From Streptomyces spororaveus (lineage in GTDB: Bacteria; Actinomycetota; Actinomycetes; Streptomycetales; Streptomycetaceae), in the NCBI RefSeq assembly GCF_016755875.1, contig NZ_BNED01000005.1, forward strand, positions 1,612,001 through 1,676,000: a stretch of DNA of 64,000 nt, in the 5' to 3' direction. Below are positions 26,082-35,359 of the stretch, one piece after another (position 1 is the first letter of the stretch; each line of letters starts with the position of its first letter). The notes under the pieces were generated by a model. It saw only the letters and a program-made list of their open reading frames with translations. It did not search any database and was not told the origin of the DNA. The translations under genes were made by a program, and so were the position numbers.

Positions 26082-26945
26082 TCAGGCCCTGCCCGTGAGG
26101 TCCCTCGGGAAGGCTCCCGCGGTCACGGCCTTGACGACGAGGGCGCCGCCGAGCTCGGTGAGGCGGGCCAGTCCGTCCGCGCCGAGGTGCTCGTAGGGGG
26201 CTGCGTCGAGGCGGTCGGTGTCGCTCTCCAGCCGCTCGCGCAGGGCCGCGCCGTCCTCGGTCAGTTCACCGGCGGCGTCGAGCACGCCGCGCTCGCGCAG
26301 GCGGCCGGCCGCGGCGTCGAGGTCGTCCTGCGTCCAGCCGCGCATGCGCTTGAGCCATTTCGGCGTCATGCCCTTGCCGGTGGCGGTGTGGCTGACCAGG
26401 GCCTCGACCGGGTCCAGGCCCGCGAGGAGGAGGGCGGCGAGGTGGCCGTCCCCGCGGTGCTCGCGCAGCAGGGTGGTGGCGTGCCACAGCCGCAGGTGCG
26501 GTTCTTCGGGTACGGGGAGGTCGGCGTGGGCCGCGTACAGGGTGCGGGCGTGCCGGGTGCAGCCCTCGGTGGCGCGCATCGCCAGGTCGGCGGCCTCGGC
26601 CACCTCGGGGGACTTCACGGTGTCGGCGCCGAGCAGGCGGGTCAGGGCGGCGTCCGCGGCGCGCAGCCGGGCGGCGAGGGCCTGGCCGGGGGTGACGGTG
26701 TTCCAGACGGCGGGCAGGTGCCGGGCGACGAGTTCGTGGCGGTAGTTGTAGAAGGTGGCGGTGACCGCGCCGGCCCCGACGGCGCCCAACGCGGCGGAGC
26801 GGTGCGCCAGGTTGACCGCGACGGGGTCGGTTATCCCGAGGGCGGCGAACTCCTCGGCGATCTCCGGCGAGAAGTAGACGGTGGCGTGCAGCGGGTTGAC
26901 GGCGGCGTGCCAGCAGCGTCGCGCGGCGAGCGGGTGAAGGGTCAT
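26082..26945 (-). CDS. SCO6745-family conserved protein
   Basis: A 287-aa soluble protein opening MTLHPLAARRCWHAAVNPLHATVYFSP, then RSAALGAVGAGAVTATFYNY, typical of an actinobacterial family I know as SCO6745-like, of unknown biochemical function. The C-terminal half contains a winged-helix-like stretch (MRGWTQDDLDAAAGRLRERGVLDAAGELTEDG), suggesting a regulator-like fold. The start is ATG at 26945, or a GTG three codons upstream. No ribosome site supports either, so the message may be leaderless. It is divergent from the M1 peptidase gene. Confidence 0.82.
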   Translation of the reverse strand: MTLHPLAARRCWHAAVNPLHATVYFSPEIAEEFAALGITDPVAVNLAHRSAALGAVGAGAVTATFYNYRHELVARHLPAVWNTVTPGQALAARLRAADAALTRLLGADTVKSPEVAEAADLAMRATEGCTRHARTLYAAHADLPVPEEPHLRLWHATTLLREHRGDGHLAALLLAGLDPVEALVSHTATGKGMTPKWLKRMRGWTQDDLDAAAGRLRERGVLDAAGELTEDGAALRERLESDTDRLDAAPYEHLGADGLARLTELGGALVVKAVTAGAFPRDLTGRA

Positions 26946-27419
26946 GCGCGGCACGATACCGACTGTCCGGTACGCCAGGTAGACCGATATCGGCCCCGGC
27001 CCCGGGGCCCGTCACGGGCCTGCGGTGTGTCAGCGGCCGGGCAGTCGCCAGGACCGGCTCTGCGCGGCCCGTTCCACCGCCACCAACGGCTCCATCTTCT
27101 CCCACACCGCTGACCGGTCCCGCGTGCGTCGTGTCGATCCGGACGATCCGCCGGGCGGGGCCGGGGCGTTCGGCGGTGGCGCCGGATCCGTGCCGCAGGC
27201 GGCCGGACCGCAGGCCGGGGCCGGTGCGCCGGGCCGGCGGCGCCCGTGCGGGCGCCGCCGGCACCCCGCCACCCGCGGACGCGTGACGGCCGAATGGCGA
27301 TCGTGTGACAGCAGGGGCCATGGACATGACCTGAGCGGCCAGGGGTGAATACGGTCGAGCGACAAGGCCTTGGACCACTCTGTGAACCGATCTGTCTCCC
27401 CTACCACTTGGAGCCATTC
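26946..27419. other. Divergent intergenic region with a strong hairpin
   Basis: This 474-bp gap carries promoters for the leftward SCO6745-like gene and the rightward M1 peptidase. It is GC-rich with no convincing coding frame. The clearest structure is a perfect inverted repeat at 27233-27262. A lower-GC stretch from 27300 to 27419 probably holds the peptidase promoter, but no clear -35/-10 pair was found. Confidence 0.5.
27233..27262. repeat. Perfect inverted repeat in a divergent intergenic region
   Basis: GCCGGCGGCGCCCG and its exact complement are separated by two bases, giving a 12-13 bp hairpin on either strand. It sits between two divergent genes, an unusual place for a terminator. 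It may insulate the two promoters or end a small unrecognised transcript. Confidence 0.55.
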
Positions 27420-28943
27420 GTGCACCGCAAAGTCATCGCCCCGAGCGTGCTCGCCGCTTCCCTCCTGCTGGTGATCCCGGCGTCGGCGGCGAGCTCGGGT
27501 TCGGGTGCCCCGGGTATCGGCGACCCCTACTACCCGGCCAGCGGCAACGGGGGATACGACGTGTCGCACTACGACCTGCGCCTGCAGTACCAGCCGAAGA
27601 CGGACCTGCTGGAGGGCACGGCCACCCTGCTGGCCACCGCCAAGCAGGACCTGTCGCGCTTCAACCTGGACTTCGGCCTCCAGGTCAGCGAGATCCGGGT
27701 CAACGGGGTGAAGGCGAAGTTCGCCACGTCCGGCTCGCACGAGCTGGAGGTCACCCCCGCGAAGCCGCTGGCGCGCGACACCCCGCTGTCCGTCGTCGTC
27801 AAGTACGCCGGCAAGCCCTCCGAGCTGAAGGTGGACGGCTGGACGGCCTGGCACCGCACGCCCGACGGCGGGGTCGCGGCGCAGGAGCCCGACTCGGCGG
27901 TCTGGTGGTTCCCGAGCAACGACCACCCGCTGGACAAGGCCACCTTCGACGTCTCGGTCAATGTGCCCGACGGCACGCAGGCGATCAGCAACGGCGTGCT
28001 CCAGTCCCAGACCTCGCGGCTCGGCTGGACCCGGTACAACTGGCGTTCCGACAAGCCGCAGGCGACCTACCTGGCCACCCTCGCCGTCGGCAAGTTCGAC
28101 ATCACCACCGACCGGACGGCGAGCGGGCTGCCGATCCTCAACGCGTACAGCAAGGACCTCGGCGGCAACGCGGGCGCGGCCCGTGCCAGCGTGGAGCGGA
28201 CCGGCGAGGTCGCCGAGTGGCTGGAGGGGGTCTTCGGCCCGTACCCCTTCAACGCGCTGGGCGGTTACGTGCCGAACGTGACCGCCGGTTTCGCCCTGGA
28301 GACCCAGACGAGGCCGTTCTACGGCCCGGGGACCTTCCGCAGCGGCGCCAACGTCTCGGTGGTCGTGCACGAGCTGGCGCACCAGTGGTACGGCGACAGC
28401 GTCTCCGTCGAGGGCTGGAAGGACATCTGGATCAACGAGGGCTTCGCCCGCTACAGCCAGTGGCTGTGGTCGGAGAAGGAGGGCGAGGGCACGGCGCGGG
28501 AACTGGCCGACTGGGCTTACGCCCTGCGTCCGGCCGAGGACGCGTTCTGGCAGGTCAAGCCGGGTGACCCGGGTCCGGACAACCAGTTCCACGGGGCCGT
28601 CTACGACCGTGGCGCCATCGCCCTGCAGGCGCTGCGCAACGAGATCGGCGACGAGAGGTTCTTCGAGATCCTCAAGGGCTGGCCGACCGAGCGGGCCTAC
28701 GGCAACGCCAGGGTCGGGGACTTCGTCCGGTACGCCGAGAAGGTCTCGAAGAAGCCTCTCGCGCAGCTCTTCGAGACCTGGCTCTACACCCCGGGCAAGC
28801 CGGATGCCTCGGCGCTGAACCCGGCGGCGGCCAAGCCGTCGGCCCGCTCACAGCAGTCCGCTCCGGCGAAGCCCGCCGCGGAGCCCAAGTCCTGGAAGAA
28901 GATCGCGGAGACGAACACGATCCACACGCACGACGAGCACTGA
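27420..28943 (+). CDS. Secreted M1 family metallopeptidase (aminopeptidase N-like)
   Basis: A 507-aa predicted secreted zinc peptidase. The signal peptide spans residues 1-27 (HRKVIAPSVLAASLLLVIPASA). The N-terminal beta domain is followed by the zinc site HELAHQWYGD (about 315-324) and NEGFARYSQW with the third ligand Glu. A Ser/Ala/Pro-rich C-terminal tail ends HTHDEH. The GAMEN exopeptidase motif appears as ALETQT. The GTG start at 27420 has GGAG seven bases upstream, and the signal peptide begins exactly there. It lacks the large C-terminal domain of aminopeptidase N. Confidence 0.92.
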   Translation: MHRKVIAPSVLAASLLLVIPASAASSGSGAPGIGDPYYPASGNGGYDVSHYDLRLQYQPKTDLLEGTATLLATAKQDLSRFNLDFGLQVSEIRVNGVKAKFATSGSHELEVTPAKPLARDTPLSVVVKYAGKPSELKVDGWTAWHRTPDGGVAAQEPDSAVWWFPSNDHPLDKATFDVSVNVPDGTQAISNGVLQSQTSRLGWTRYNWRSDKPQATYLATLAVGKFDITTDRTASGLPILNAYSKDLGGNAGAARASVERTGEVAEWLEGVFGPYPFNALGGYVPNVTAGFALETQTRPFYGPGTFRSGANVSVVVHELAHQWYGDSVSVEGWKDIWINEGFARYSQWLWSEKEGEGTARELADWAYALRPAEDAFWQVKPGDPGPDNQFHGAVYDRGAIALQALRNEIGDERFFEILKGWPTERAYGNARVGDFVRYAEKVSKKPLAQLFETWLYTPGKPDASALNPAAAKPSARSQQSAPAKPAAEPKSWKKIAETNTIHTHDEH

Positions 28944-28955
28944 GCCGCGCGCCCG

Positions 28956-29852
28956 TCAGCGGGCGGCGGCGCGCCGACGGGCGCGCGCCGCCCGCGCGAT
29001 GGGCAGGTACCGCAGCCGCTCCGGCAGCAGCGGTACGAGGAGCCGTACGGCCGTGCTGAACCGCCGGAGCCTGCGCTCCTGGGCCGGGCTCCACTCCAGG
29101 CCGATCGCGGCGCGGGCCTCCGGCGGCATGTAGCCGACGGTGACGAAGGCCCGCAGCCGCAGGAAGGCGGCCCGCAGCACCGGCCAGGTGAGCCGCAGCA
29201 GCAGGCGCGCGGCGGGCGAGGCGGCCTGCGGCCGAGGCAGCTTCACCTCGGTGGAGATCAGCTCGCGGGCGACCGCCGTGGGCTCGATCTCCTCGGCCAG
29301 CATCCGGGTCCAGTAGGGCCAGTACTCCTCGATGCTCTGCGGCATGTCCCGGTCGCGCAGGCCGAGGATCCGTCCCACCTGGAGCCACTCCTGGTAGAGC
29401 TGCCGCTCCTGGGCGGGGGTGAAGCGGCGCAGCAGGTAGCGGCCGGCGTAGAGGTAGACCGGGAAGCCGGTGGCGTGGACCCAGGCGTAGCAGGCGGGGT
29501 CCAGGGAGTGGTAGCGGCGGCCGCGGGTGTCGGTGCCCTGGATGTCCTTGTGCAGGCGGCGCACCCGGCGGCCCTCCTCGGCGGCCTCCTCCCCGCCGTA
29601 CACCCACAGCTGGACCGAGCGCAGGGAGCGCTCGCCGCGGCCCCAGGGGTCGGTGCGGAAGACGGAGTACTCGTCGACGCCAGCCGCGATGGCGGGGTGG
29701 GCGACCTGCATGGTGAAGGCCGCGGGCAGCATCAGCAGGGCCCTGACGTCTCCGGCGATGGTCCACAGCACCCCGCCGGGCGGGGGCGGCTCGGGGTCGG
29801 TGCGGCGCGTGGCCGCAGGTCCGGCGGGGTGGGCGGAGTCCGTCTTCGTCAT
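28956..29852 (-). CDS. MpaB-like oxygenase (DUF2236)
   Basis: A 298-aa protein of the DUF2236/MpaB family, which includes latex-clearing-protein-like heme oxygenases. MLPAAFTMQVAHPAIAAGV followed by FRTDPWGRGERSLRSV (about 37-70) is the family signature, and ACYAWVHATGFPVYL holds a second conserved His. The C-terminus is strongly basic (ARAARARRRAAAR). It converges on the M1 peptidase gene with 12 bp between stops. Substrate unknown. Confidence 0.85.
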   Translation of the reverse strand: MTKTDSAHPAGPAATRRTDPEPPPPGGVLWTIAGDVRALLMLPAAFTMQVAHPAIAAGVDEYSVFRTDPWGRGERSLRSVQLWVYGGEEAAEEGRRVRRLHKDIQGTDTRGRRYHSLDPACYAWVHATGFPVYLYAGRYLLRRFTPAQERQLYQEWLQVGRILGLRDRDMPQSIEEYWPYWTRMLAEEIEPTAVARELISTEVKLPRPQAASPAARLLLRLTWPVLRAAFLRLRAFVTVGYMPPEARAAIGLEWSPAQERRLRRFSTAVRLLVPLLPERLRYLPIARAARARRRAAAR

Positions 29853-29982
29853 AGGACAAGTATGCGAGCACCGGACGGCCGTCTCGCGGACAGAAAGTCT
29901 CTGCACGGGTGTTACCCAGAGGTAACTGCTGCTGCTTGTATGACGGCGTCGATCTTCCCCCGCAGGAATGATGGAGACCTCC

Positions 29983-30972
29983 ATGCTGCTTTCCTCGCCC
30001 CGCTCGCGCCGCGCCGCCGCCACGGCCGTCGCCGCGGTCGCCGCAGGCGCGCTGGCCGCCACCACCGCGCCCGCCGCCTCGGCCGCGGAGACCGCCGCCG
30101 CCCCGCGGCTCAGCGTCCTGTCGTACAACGTGTTCCTGATGAGCAAGAACCTGTACCCGAACTGGGGCCAGGACCACCGGGCCGCCGAGATCCCCAGGGC
30201 CTCCTTCTACCAGGGCCACGACGTGGTCGTGCTCCAGGAGGCCTTCGACAACAGCTCCTCGGACGCGCTGAAGGCGAACTCGGCCGCGCAGTACCCGTAC
30301 CAGACCCCGGTCGTGGGCCGCAGCAAGAGCGGCTGGGACGCCACGGGCGGCGCGTACTCCTCCACCACCCCGGAGGACGGCGGCGTCACGATCCTCAGCA
30401 AGTGGCCGATCGTCCGCAAGGAGCAGGTCGTCTACAAGGACGCCTGCGGCGCCGACTGGTGGTCCAACAAGGGCTTCGCGTACGTGGTGCTGAACGTGAA
30501 CGGCACCAAAGTGCACGTGGTCGGCACGCACGCGCAGTCCACCGACCCGGGCTGCGGCGCGGGCGAGGCCGCGGAGATGCGCGCCCGTCAGTTCCGAGCC
30601 GTCGACGCCTTCCTCGACGGGAAGAACATCCCGGCGAACGAGCAGGTCATCGTGGCGGGCGACCTCAACGTCGACTCGCGCACACCCGAGTACGCGAGCC
30701 TGCTGGCGAACGCCGACCTGGCCGGCTCCGACAGCCGCACCGGGCACCCGTACTCCTTCGACACCGCGCTGAACTCGATAGCGAACTACCGCTACCCGAC
30801 CGACCCGCGCGAGGACCTGGACTACGTCCTGTACCGCAAGGGCAACGCCCGCCCCGCGGGCTGGGAGAACAACGTGGTCAAGGAGCAGTCGGCACCCTGG
30901 ACCGTCTCCAGCTGGGGCACCTCCTACACCTACACCAACCTCTCCGACCACTACCCGCTGATCGGACGCTAG
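29983..30972 (+). CDS. Secreted sphingomyelinase C / endonuclease-exonuclease-phosphatase family enzyme
   Basis: A 329-aa secreted hydrolase. A twin-Arg-like and Ala-rich signal peptide (RSRRAAATAVAAVAAGALA, cleaved after about residue 34) precedes a DNase I-like fold. SYNVFLMSKNLYPNWGQDHRA, VVVLQEAFD (metal Glu), VGTHAQS, VIVAGDLNVD and LSDHYPLIG give the full catalytic set of bacterial sphingomyelinases C. Two Cys around the AGDL loop (DACGADWW, DPGCGAG) may form a disulfide. ATG at 29983 has GGAG six bases upstream and is preferred to the two ATGs before it. Transcribed alone, ended by a hairpin. Confidence 0.9.
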   Translation: MLLSSPRSRRAAATAVAAVAAGALAATTAPAASAAETAAAPRLSVLSYNVFLMSKNLYPNWGQDHRAAEIPRASFYQGHDVVVLQEAFDNSSSDALKANSAAQYPYQTPVVGRSKSGWDATGGAYSSTTPEDGGVTILSKWPIVRKEQVVYKDACGADWWSNKGFAYVVLNVNGTKVHVVGTHAQSTDPGCGAGEAAEMRARQFRAVDAFLDGKNIPANEQVIVAGDLNVDSRTPEYASLLANADLAGSDSRTGHPYSFDTALNSIANYRYPTDPREDLDYVLYRKGNARPAGWENNVVKEQSAPWTVSSWGTSYTYTNLSDHYPLIGR

Positions 30973-30978
30973 GTCCCG

Positions 30979-31013
30979 CTTCCGGATCAGGCCTCTCAGG
31001 CCTGGTCCGGAAG
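30979..31013 (+). terminator. Terminator hairpin after the sphingomyelinase gene
   Basis: A 15-bp stem (CTTCCGGATCAGGCC against GGCCTGGTCCGGAAG, one G-U pair in RNA) with loop TCTCA, starting seven bases after the stop. No U-tract. Confidence 0.8.
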
Positions 31014-31069
31014 CACGTGCCGCACGAGGGAGCCCGAGGGAGCCGGCACCCCGGAGCACGGCCTCGCCG

Positions 31070-32474
31070 TCAGCGCGGGCCGTCGGGCGGTGAGGGCGCG
31101 GAGGACCGCTGGGCCGCGTCCGCCTCCGGACCGCCGGACGGCCCGATGCGGATCTCGAAAGCACCCCCGTACTCTTCGTCTCCCGCGGCCACGGCCACGG
31201 CCACGGCTTCCTCGCCCCGTTCGTCCTGGATGATGAGCGGGTCCCGGCGCAGGTCGCGCATGAGTGCCACGCACATACCGATCATGACCCGAAGAGCTGT
31301 CCCTCGGGGGTGCTCTCCCGGGGGAGGTCGCCGCGCTCCTGGAGTTTCATGGCCGTGCCGCCGAAGACGCAGAACCACAGCAGGCTGACCGTGCTCGGGA
31401 CGAGGATGACACCGCCGATGAACTGCCGGACGGTGCGGCCGCGGCTAATCGGGCGATGAACATGCCGACGAACGGGGTCCAGGAGATCCACCAGGCCCAG
31501 TAGAAGACCGTCCAGCTGCCCAGCCATCGGGCGACCTCGCCGGCGCCGGTGGCCTCGGTACGGCCGATGAGCTGGGGGAGGTCGCCGAGGTAGGCGCCCA
31601 GGGACGTGGGCAGGAGGTCGAGCACGATGATGGTCGGTCCGGCGACGAACACGAACACGACGAGCACCAGGGCGAGCACCATGTTGATGTTGGACAGCCA
31701 CTGGATGCCCCGTTCCACGCCGGAGACCGCGGAGGCGACGAAGGCGACGGTCAGGACGGCGATGACGGCTACGAGGAGCGCGGTGCCGACCGACTCCATC
31801 CACCCCAGCTGACTGATCCCGCTGCCGATCTGGAGGGCCCCCAGGCCGAGCGAGGCCGCGGAGCCGAAGAGGGTCGCGAGGATCGCCACGATGTCGATGA
31901 CCCGGCCGGCCCAGCCGTGGGCGTGCCGGGCGCCGATCAGCGGCTCGAACACGGCACTGATCGTCTGGCGGCGGGAGCGGCGGAAGGTGCTGTAGGCGAT
32001 GGCGAGCCCGACGACCGCGTAGATGGCCCAGGGATGGAGCGTCCAGTGGAACAGGGTGGTGGCCATCGCCGTCTGCATCCGCTCGGCGGAGCCGACCGGA
32101 TGCGTGCCGGGCGGGGGCGTGCCGTAGTGCGCCAGGGGTTCGCTCACGCCGTAGAACATGAGCCCGATGCCCATGCCGGCGCTGAACATCATGGCGACCC
32201 AGGAGACGGTCCGGAATTCGGGGACCTCGTCCTCGTGGCCGAGGCGGATCCGGCCGTAGCGGCTGATCGCCAGCCAGAGGGCGAAGACGACGAAGCCGCT
32301 GGCGGCGAGCATGAAGGCCCAGCCGCCGTTGTGGATGAGCCCTCGGAGCAGGCTGCTCGACACGCTCTCCAGCGAATCCGTCGCCACGGCGCCCCACAGG
32401 ACGAAGGCGAGGGTCAGTCCCGCGGTGACCCCGAAGACCACCCGGTCCGTGCGGGAAGGCTGATCGGCCGCCAA
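31070..32474 (-). pseudogene. BCCT family (betaine/carnitine/choline) transporter, broken
   Basis: The N-terminal two thirds are a good BCCT transporter: VSWVAMMFSAGMGIGLMFYG, TLFHWTLHPWAIYAVVGLA and WTVFYWAWWISWTPFVGMFIAR. Near 31450 one base is missing: ISRGRTVRQFIGGVILVPS continues in another frame. That frame runs to FGGTAMKLQERGDLPRESTPEGQLFG and stops at 31282. The normal C-terminal tail (VMIGMCVALMRDLRRDPLIIQ) follows at once in the third frame, so roughly 100-130 codons holding the last membrane helices and the sodium/substrate region are deleted. The TTG start has GAAGGGGG upstream. No functional transporter can be made. The tail could be annotated separately as a 71-aa protein, which I consider spurious. 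Confidence 0.88.
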
Positions 32475-32596
32475 CGAAGCCCCCTTCCCCGGAGGACCGG
32501 AGCCGCATATGGCGACAGAAAGCCATGGACTTCAGATTTAATCTCATATCGGCCCATGAAGGCCTCAGGGCGCCTGCCGGGCGATTCACCCGCACC

Positions 32597-32632
32597 CCGG
32601 TGCGGTGAGCGGAATCCCGCTCACCGCACCGG
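32597..32632 (-). terminator. Terminator hairpin after the acyl-CoA ligase gene
   Basis: A perfect 16-bp stem (CCGGTGCGGTGAGCGG and its complement) with a 4-nt AATC loop (plus-strand reading), 7 bp beyond the stop of the ligase gene. Confidence 0.85.
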
Positions 32633-32639
32633 TGCTCCG

Positions 32640-34481
32640 CTAGGCGGACGCGTACGGCTCCTCGTACAGGCCGTCGATCAGCGCGCCGTACTTGTCGCGG
32701 ACCACCCGGCGGCGGAGTTTGAGCGACGGGGTGAGCTCGCCCGTCTCGGGGCCCCACTCCTCGGTGAGCAGCCGGTACCGCTTGATCTGCTCCGTGCGGT
32801 TGAGCCGGGCGTTGGCCGCCTCCACCGCACGGGCGATCTCCTCGCGGACGGCCGGGTGCGCGGCCAGCTCCGGTGCCGAGGCGGCCTCGATGCCCCGGGC
32901 GGCGGCCCAGACCGGGGCCAGCTCAGGGTCCAGGACCAGCAGCGCGACGAGGTAGGAGCGGCCGTCGCCGTGCACCAGGGCCTGGCCGATCAGCGGGTGC
33001 TCCTTGACCGTGTTCTCCACCAGGGCCGGTGAGACGTTCTTGCCGTTCGAGGTGATGATCAGTTCCTTCTTGCGGTCGGTCAGCCAGAGGAACCCGTCCT
33101 CGTCGACCCGGCCGATGTCCCCCGTCGGGAACCAGCCCCCGGCGTCCGCGGCGCTCTCCACCGAGCCGTCCGGCCGCAGATAGCCGCCGAAGACGGTGTC
33201 CCCGCGGGTGAGGATCTCCCCGTCGTCGGCCAGTCTCAGCTCCAGCCCCTCGATCGGACGGCCCACCGAGCCGAGCCGGAAGCGGTCCGGGCTGTTGACC
33301 GTGCACACGCCCGAGGTCTCGGTGAGCCCCCAGGCGTCCATGATGGTGATGCCCCAGCCGGCCCAGAAGCGGACCACGTCGATCGGCATCGGCGCGGTGG
33401 CGCTGGCCGTCCACGCCAGCCGGTCCAGGCCCGCCAGGCGCAGCAGCGGGTCCAGCACCCGTTCCTTGGCAGCGGCGTACGAGGCTTCGAGCGCGGCCGG
33501 GACCTCCTCGCCGCGCTCCAGATGGACGGCCCGGGCGCGGGCCAGGTCGTTCGCGGCCTCGATGGCTCCGCGCTGTTCCTCGGGGAGCTGCGCGAGGACG
33601 GCGCGGACGGAGGCGGCGAGCTTCTCCCAGACCCGGGGCACGCCGAAGAACTGCACGGGGTGCAGCTCGCGGACCGCCCCCGACACGGCGGCCGGGTCGG
33701 CGCACAGCCGGACGTGGGAGGCCCGCAGCAGGGGCAGGTAGATGCCGAGGACCCGCTCGGCGATGTGCGCGAAGGGCAGGTAGCAGATGTGCTCGGCGTG
33801 CTCGGGCAGTTCCACGTGCCGGTCGAGGCGGATCGCCTGGAGCATGAGGTTGCGGTGGGTCAGCCGCACCCCCTTCGGGTCCCCGGTGGTCCCGGAGGTG
33901 TAGACGACCGTCAGCGGGTCCTCGGGGCGGGTCTCCCGCCAGGCCTTCTCGAAGGCGTCGGCGCGGTGCAGCCGGGCCCCGCCGGCGTACACGGACCCGT
34001 AGGCGCTGTGCCCGCCGGCCTCGGCGGCCTCGGCCACGACGAGCCGCTCCAGGGGCACGTCGGAATCGGCCAGCAGCGGTTCCCAGCGCAGGAGTTCGCG
34101 GGCCCCCTCGACGACGGCGACCCGGGCCCGGCTGTGGCGGGCTATGTGGGCGATCTGCTCGGGCGCGGAGGTTCCGTACACGGTGACGGGCACGGCGCCG
34201 AGGTGGACGAGGGCGAGGTCGCTGAGCCAGTGCTCGGGGCGGTTGCCCATCATCATCAGCACGTGCTCGCCGCGCCCGACGCCGAGGGCGGCGTATCCGG
34301 AGGCGAGGACGGCGACCTTGCGGCGCACCTCGCCCCAGCTGAGGGTCGTCCATCCGCCGGCGTCGGGGCCGGCCCGCCAGGAGAGGGCGGGAAGGTCCCC
34401 GTACTCGGCGGCGTTGCGGGCCAGCAGGGCCGGCAGGGTGATCTCTTCGGGTCGTCCGGGCAGTCGCAGGTTCGTGGTCAT
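32640..34481 (-). CDS. AMP-dependent long-chain acyl-CoA synthetase
   Basis: A 613-aa adenylate-forming ligase that activates fatty acids to acyl-CoA. The P-loop motif VVYTSGTTGDPKGV lies at about 202-215, the adenylate motif DAWGLTETSG at about 378, then GWFPTGDIG and the hinge DEDGFLWLTDRKKELI with the C-terminal Lys region NRTEQIKRYRLL. It belongs to the FadD15-like class with a VWEKL segment. It is divergent from a MerR regulator, with 85 bp between, and probably feeds the beta-oxidation operon at 36-43 kb. It ends at a strong hairpin. Confidence 0.93.
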   Translation of the reverse strand: MTTNLRLPGRPEEITLPALLARNAAEYGDLPALSWRAGPDAGGWTTLSWGEVRRKVAVLASGYAALGVGRGEHVLMMMGNRPEHWLSDLALVHLGAVPVTVYGTSAPEQIAHIARHSRARVAVVEGARELLRWEPLLADSDVPLERLVVAEAAEAGGHSAYGSVYAGGARLHRADAFEKAWRETRPEDPLTVVYTSGTTGDPKGVRLTHRNLMLQAIRLDRHVELPEHAEHICYLPFAHIAERVLGIYLPLLRASHVRLCADPAAVSGAVRELHPVQFFGVPRVWEKLAASVRAVLAQLPEEQRGAIEAANDLARARAVHLERGEEVPAALEASYAAAKERVLDPLLRLAGLDRLAWTASATAPMPIDVVRFWAGWGITIMDAWGLTETSGVCTVNSPDRFRLGSVGRPIEGLELRLADDGEILTRGDTVFGGYLRPDGSVESAADAGGWFPTGDIGRVDEDGFLWLTDRKKELIITSNGKNVSPALVENTVKEHPLIGQALVHGDGRSYLVALLVLDPELAPVWAAARGIEAASAPELAAHPAVREEIARAVEAANARLNRTEQIKRYRLLTEEWGPETGELTPSLKLRRRVVRDKYGALIDGLYEEPYASA

Positions 34482-34515
34482 GGGCAGCTCCTGGCCGTTT
34501 CACATCGTTGGTGCG

Positions 34516-34528
34516 ACAGCAATACTGT
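34516..34528. promoter_or_regulatory. Candidate operator in the ligase/MerR divergent promoter
   Basis: ACAG-CAATA-CTGT, a 4+4 bp inverted repeat with a 5-nt centre, at the middle of the 85-bp divergent gap. MerR proteins bind such dyads between -35 and -10. The arms are short, so this is only a candidate. Confidence 0.3.
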
Positions 34529-34566
34529 TGAACCCAAGCTGTGGAGCAGAGAGCGAGGCGCAGACG

Positions 34567-35349
34567 ATGGCCGACCAGGCACCCGAGCCGATGCTCACCG
34601 TCGACGAGCTGGCGGCCCGGGCGGGCGTCACCGTGCGCACCGTTCGTTTCTACAGCACCCGCGGGCTTTTGCCCCCTCCCGTGATCGGCCCTCGTCGGGT
34701 GGGGCACTACGGCCCGGAACACCTCTCCCGGCTGGCGCTGATCGAGGAGCTGCAGCACCAGGGCATGACCCTGTCCGCCATCGAGCGCTATCTGGAAGCG
34801 CTGCCCGACGACCTGAGCGCCCACGACCTGGCCATCCACCGTGCGATGGTGGCGAGTTGGGCCCCGGACGCGGCCCGGGAGGTCTCGCGGGAGGAGCTGG
34901 AGAAGCGGGCGGGGCGGAGTCTGTCGGACACCGATGTCCGGCGGCTGACGGCGATGAACGTGCTCGCCGCCGCCGGGGACGGGTTCCGGGTGGACGTGGG
35001 CCTGCTGAGGCTCGGGGTCGCGCTGCTGGACGTACCGATCGCCCACGAGACGATCCTGGCGGCGCGCAGGGTGCTGATGGAGCACACGAGGTCGGCGGCG
35101 CACGAGCTGACCGCGCTGTTCCGGGACGAGGTGTGGGGTCCGTTCACGGAGGGCGAGAGCGATCCGGAGCGGGTGGAGTCGATGAAGGCGCTGTCGGCGC
35201 ACATGCAGCCGATGGTGGTCCAGGCGCTGGTGACGGCTTTTCAGCGGTCGCTACGGGAGGAACTGCGGGCGGCGTTCGCCTCGGAACCGGAGGCGGACGG
35301 CGGGCCGGACGGGCCGGACGGGCCGCCGGCACCCCTGCCGCGGGGGTAG
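34567..35349 (+). CDS. MerR family transcriptional regulator
   Basis: A 260-aa regulator. The N-terminal MerR winged helix reads LTVDELAARAGVTVRTVRFYSTRGLLPPP, then RVGHYGPEHLSRLALIEELQHQGMTLSAIERYLEAL; both parts are standard. The ~170-residue C-terminal domain has no Cys pair, so metal sensing is unlikely; a lipid or acyl-CoA effector is plausible given its divergent partner. The tail ends in a GGPDGPDG low-complexity stretch. The start at 34567 lies just before the HTH. It probably controls the acyl-CoA ligase gene and itself. Confidence 0.9.
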   Translation: MADQAPEPMLTVDELAARAGVTVRTVRFYSTRGLLPPPVIGPRRVGHYGPEHLSRLALIEELQHQGMTLSAIERYLEALPDDLSAHDLAIHRAMVASWAPDAAREVSREELEKRAGRSLSDTDVRRLTAMNVLAAAGDGFRVDVGLLRLGVALLDVPIAHETILAARRVLMEHTRSAAHELTALFRDEVWGPFTEGESDPERVESMKALSAHMQPMVVQALVTAFQRSLREELRAAFASEPEADGGPDGPDGPPAPLPRG

Positions 35350-35359
35350 TTTGTCGATC

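Noticed and set aside
31070..31285. A separate 71-aa gene starting MIGMCVALMRDLRRDP
   Set aside because: It is the C-terminal tail of the broken BCCT transporter, in a third frame.
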